Of a DNA stretch of 64,000 nt, positions 61,851 through 64,000 are shown piece by piece; within the stretch, counting starts at the first letter, position 1; every line of letters begins with the position of its first letter. The notes under the pieces are model-generated. The model saw only the letters and a list, made by a program, of their open reading frames with translations. It ran no database searches and was not told where the DNA came from. Source of the DNA: Mesorhizobium sp. WSM4311 (GTDB lineage Bacteria > Pseudomonadota > Alphaproteobacteria > Rhizobiales > Rhizobiaceae); contig NZ_NSFV01000002.1 of the NCBI RefSeq assembly GCF_002295115.1, positions 372,001 to 436,000 on the forward strand. Direction: 5' to 3'. The translations under genes and the position numbers were made by a program.

Positions 61851-62777
61851 ATGACAACCCGTCTCTACACGCACCCGATCTTCCTCGAACACATCACGCC
61901 GCCCGGCCACCCCGAGCGGCCGGACCGCTTGCGCGCCATCGAGCGCGTGCTCGACGACGAGGCTTTTGCCGCGCTCGATCGTGCCAAGGCGCCGGAGGGC
62001 GACGAGGCCACCATCCTCTACGCGCACCCCGCCGATTTCGTCGCCCGTGTGCGTGCCGCCATTCCCGAGGAGGGTATTGCCCGCATCGATGCCGACACCA
62101 CCGCCAGCCCGAAGAGCTGGCAGGCGGTGATCGCCGCGATCGGCGCCGCCAACGCCGCCGTCGACGACGTCTTTGCAGGCCGCGCCGACAATGTCTTCGT
62201 CGCCGCAAGGCCGCCCGGCCACCATGCCGAAAAGACCACCGCGATGGGCTTCTGCTTCTTCAACACGGCGGCGATCGCCGCGCGCTATGCGCAGAAGAAG
62301 CATGGCGCCGAGCGCGTCGCCGTCGTCGACTGGGATGTGCATCACGGCAACGGCACGCAGGACATTTTCTGGGACGATCCCTCGGTTCTCTATTGCTCGA
62401 CGCACCAGATGCCGCTTTATCCCGGCACTGGCGCGAAGACCGAGACCGGCGCCGGCAACATCGTCAACGCGCCCTTGGCGCCGCAGACCGGCAGCGAGGT
62501 GTTTCGCGATGCCTTCCTGTCGCGGGTGCTGCCGTCGCTCGACAATTTCGCGCCTGACCTGATCATCATCTCGGCCGGTTTCGACGCGCATCACCGCGAT
62601 CCGCTGGCCGAGATCAACCTGACCGAGGACGATTTCGACTGGGCGACCGGCCAGCTGATGCAGCGCGCCGCGCGCCACAGCGGCAACCGGCTCGTCAGCC
62701 TGCTTGAGGGCGGTTACGATCTGCAGGGACTGGCATTTTCGGTCGCCGCCCATGTCGGGCGACTGATGAAAGGATGA
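61851..62777 (+). CDS. Histone deacetylase/AcuC-family protein
   Basis: A 308-residue zinc-dependent deacetylase of the HDAC fold. Active-site motifs: ARPPGHHAEKTTAMGFCFFN (His pair), VAVVDWDVHHGNGTQDIFW (zinc Asp and His), IIISAGFDAHHRDPLAEI (second zinc Asp) and SLLEGGYDLQGLA (Gly-Gly-Tyr). Bacterial members deacetylate acetyl-polyamines or related substrates; the substrate is unknown. Its stop is immediately followed by the xseB ATG. Confidence 0.94.
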   Translation: MTTRLYTHPIFLEHITPPGHPERPDRLRAIERVLDDEAFAALDRAKAPEGDEATILYAHPADFVARVRAAIPEEGIARIDADTTASPKSWQAVIAAIGAANAAVDDVFAGRADNVFVAARPPGHHAEKTTAMGFCFFNTAAIAARYAQKKHGAERVAVVDWDVHHGNGTQDIFWDDPSVLYCSTHQMPLYPGTGAKTETGAGNIVNAPLAPQTGSEVFRDAFLSRVLPSLDNFAPDLIIISAGFDAHHRDPLAEINLTEDDFDWATGQLMQRAARHSGNRLVSLLEGGYDLQGLAFSVAAHVGRLMKG

Positions 62778-63032
62778 ATGATGGCTGGTGAAACCAACGA
62801 AGACGTCAAGGCGATGAGCTTCGAGCAGGCACTCGACGCGCTGGAGAAGATCGTCGATGATCTCGAGCGTGGCGACGTGCCGCTCGACCAGTCGATCAAG
62901 ATCTACGAGCGCGGCGAGGCGCTGAAGGCGCATTGCGACCGGCTGCTGAAGGCGGCCGAGGACAAGGTCGAAAAGATCAGGCTGTCGCGCGACGGCAAGC
63001 CGGTCGGAACCGAGCCGCTCGACGCGGACTGA
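62778..63032 (+). CDS. xseB: Exodeoxyribonuclease VII small subunit
   Basis: An 84-residue protein (or 83 from a second ATG): [20 protein letters not shown] and [29 protein letters not shown] match XseB, the small subunit of exonuclease VII. It starts directly after the HDAC-like gene stop, so the two are one transcript. The large subunit XseA is not in the window. Confidence 0.94.
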   Translation: MMAGETNEDVKAMSFEQALDALEKIVDDLERGDVPLDQSIKIYERGEALKAHCDRLLKAAEDKVEKIRLSRDGKPVGTEPLDAD

Positions 63033-63130
63033 GGCACGGAGCAGCCTTACCGGTTTTGGACACGATCATGGTTGAGGATTAAGCTCGTCCCGGTTGAAAC
63101 GGCTCCAGGACAAGAGGAGATACGGAAGCG

Positions 63131-63397
63131 ATGTGCAGAAACATCAAGACCTTGTTCAATTTTGACCCGCCCGCAACCAATGACGAAGTGCGCGACGCAG
63201 CCCTTCAGTTCGTCCGCAAACTGAGCGGAACGACACGGCCGTCGAAACAGAACCAGCATGCGTTCGATCATGCGGTCGAAGCCATCGCGGCATCGGCGCG
63301 TGAACTCCTCGATTCGCTCGAAACCAACCAGCATCCGCGCAATCGCGAAGAGGTGGCGGCCAAGCTGCGGGCAAAGGCGGCGATCCGTTTTGCCTGA
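63131..63397 (+). CDS. DUF2277 family protein
   Basis: An 88-residue protein starting MCRNIKTLFNFDPPATNDEV, the hallmark of DUF2277, followed by QFVRKLSGTTRPSKQNQHAF and a helical C-terminus. The function is unknown. It is preceded by a GAGG ribosome site. Confidence 0.9.
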   Translation: MCRNIKTLFNFDPPATNDEVRDAALQFVRKLSGTTRPSKQNQHAFDHAVEAIAASARELLDSLETNQHPRNREEVAAKLRAKAAIRFA

Positions 63398-63436
63398 TGC
63401 CGCCAAGTGGCCCTTGACCGCTAACAAGGAGAGTCC

Positions 63437-64000
63437 ATGAGCTTCTTTCCCGGGAATGACCCTGAAGCCGGCGACGCCTTTGCCAGCGACCAGATCGAGT
63501 TGATGGTCATCCCGAACGCCAAGGACATTGGCGGCTTCGAGGTGCGTCGCGCGCTGCCGACCGCCAGGCGGCGGCTGGTCGGGCCGTTCATTTTCTTCGA
63601 TCGCATGGGTCCGGCGATCCTGCGGGCAGGCCAGGCTCTCGATGTCCGTCCTCACCCGCATATCGGCCTGTCGACGGTGACGTATCTGTTCGACGGCAGG
63701 ATCAGGCATCGGGATTCGCTGGGCACCGAAATGGTGATCCAGCCCGGCGACGTGAATTTGATGACCGCCGGCCGCGGCATCGTGCATTCCGAGCGCACGC
63801 CGGAGGAATTGCGCGGCGCGCCGATGTCGATCTCAGGCCTGCAGACATGGCTCGCCTTGCCCGATGGCAAGGAGGAAGTGGCGCCGGTGTTTGAGAACAC
63901 CGCTGCCTTGCGGCTGCCCGAGATCGATGCCGAAGGCGTCCGCGGCCGCATCGTCATCGGCGATTTCCAGGGGCAGCGCTCCCCGGTAAGGGCCGATTCC
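63437..64000 (+). CDS. Pirin-family protein (truncated by window edge)
   Basis: The frame opens at ATG 63437 (RBS AAGGAGAG) and runs off the window after 188 codons. The N-terminal cupin domain shows the pirin metal motif RPHPHIGLSTVTYLFDG and the second motif MTAGRGIVHSERTPEE, with three His and one Glu as ligands. Pirins are metal-dependent quercetinase-like or regulatory proteins. The C-terminal domain is beyond the edge. Confidence 0.9.
   Translation, partial: MSFFPGNDPEAGDAFASDQIELMVIPNAKDIGGFEVRRALPTARRRLVGPFIFFDRMGPAILRAGQALDVRPHPHIGLSTVTYLFDGRIRHRDSLGTEMVIQPGDVNLMTAGRGIVHSERTPEELRGAPMSISGLQTWLALPDGKEEVAPVFENTAALRLPEIDAEGVRGRIVIGDFQGQRSPVRADS

Overview
The window is a chromosomal core segment of an alphaproteobacterium of the Rhizobiales, most likely Mesorhizobium or a close relative. 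This is an inference from four things: high G+C throughout; an F0 ATP synthase operon (atpI-atpB-atpE-atpF'-atpF) separated from the F1 genes; a BioR-type biotin regulator with its TTATCTATAA operators beside bioY; and short interspersed palindromes in intergenic gaps of the kind common in rhizobial genomes. No rRNA or tRNA gene, insertion sequence, prophage or CRISPR array was seen.

Layout. 1-1.4 kb: end of a cupin-type regulator and a PotA-like ABC ATPase. 1.5-6.5 kb: small stress and housekeeping genes (zinc-ribbon protein, SRAP/YedK, SnoaL-like, ArsC/Spx-like, DUF488, M29 aminopeptidase) and a remnant of an AHSA1-like gene. 5.6-9.5 kb: LysR regulator, small ORF, YbfB-type MFS permease, then bacA (SbmA/BacA peptide transporter). 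9.5-13 kb: polysaccharide deacetylase, YfgM-like protein and der. 13-16.7 kb: LysR/MFS pair and a SleB-type wall hydrolase. 16.9-19.7 kb: F0 ATP synthase operon with terminator. 19.9-24.1 kb: rnhB, a PA0069-type radical SAM protein, a small glycosyltransferase, a frameshifted 2OG-Fe(II) dioxygenase and a GFA-type protein. 24.3-29.3 kb: moaB, ispE, sohB-like peptidase, TrmN6-like methyltransferase and DUF2007 leftward, with polyprenyl synthase divergent. 29.4-31.3 kb: bioR, bioY, DUF1284. 31.4-38.2 kb: TPR protein, GNAT, glyQ, glyS and a very acidic small protein. 38.2-48 kb: two small exported proteins, Sua5, a FAD dehydrogenase, DUF6101, ubiA, LysR/PhyH pair, purD, GH25 lysozyme. 48.1-54.9 kb: an interrupted zinc-finger gene, acyl-CoA dehydrogenase, crotonase, pdxH, lipoprotein, DnaJ-like, fabI, phosphatase. 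54.9-64 kb: DUF1344, aroC, ribB, MFS/TetR pair, membrane protein, bluB, HDAC-like, xseB, DUF2277 and a truncated pirin.

Most genes are ordinary metabolism: ATP synthesis, isoprenoid and ubiquinone supply (ispE, polyprenyl synthase, ubiA), cofactors (BioY, PdxH, RibB, BluB, MoaB) and translation (glyQS, der, Sua5, TrmN6-like). Several transporter or enzyme genes sit divergent from their own regulator with visible palindromic operators in the shared gap; the clearest is three perfect copies of CATACG-N3-CGTATG between an MFS gene and a tetR gene.

The least ordinary signals are these. A 39-codon ORF upstream of glyS repeats GlyS residues 1-15 with only synonymous changes and overlaps glyS as TGATG. 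BioR operators replace the ribosome binding site of bioR. A conserved-looking small Cys4 protein gene is split by an in-frame TGA. A dioxygenase gene has a one-base frameshift. BluB carries a C-terminal extension running antisense into its neighbour. A ~20-21-bp phased palindrome array lies between two divergent genes. I did not find a convincing wholly new multi-gene system.
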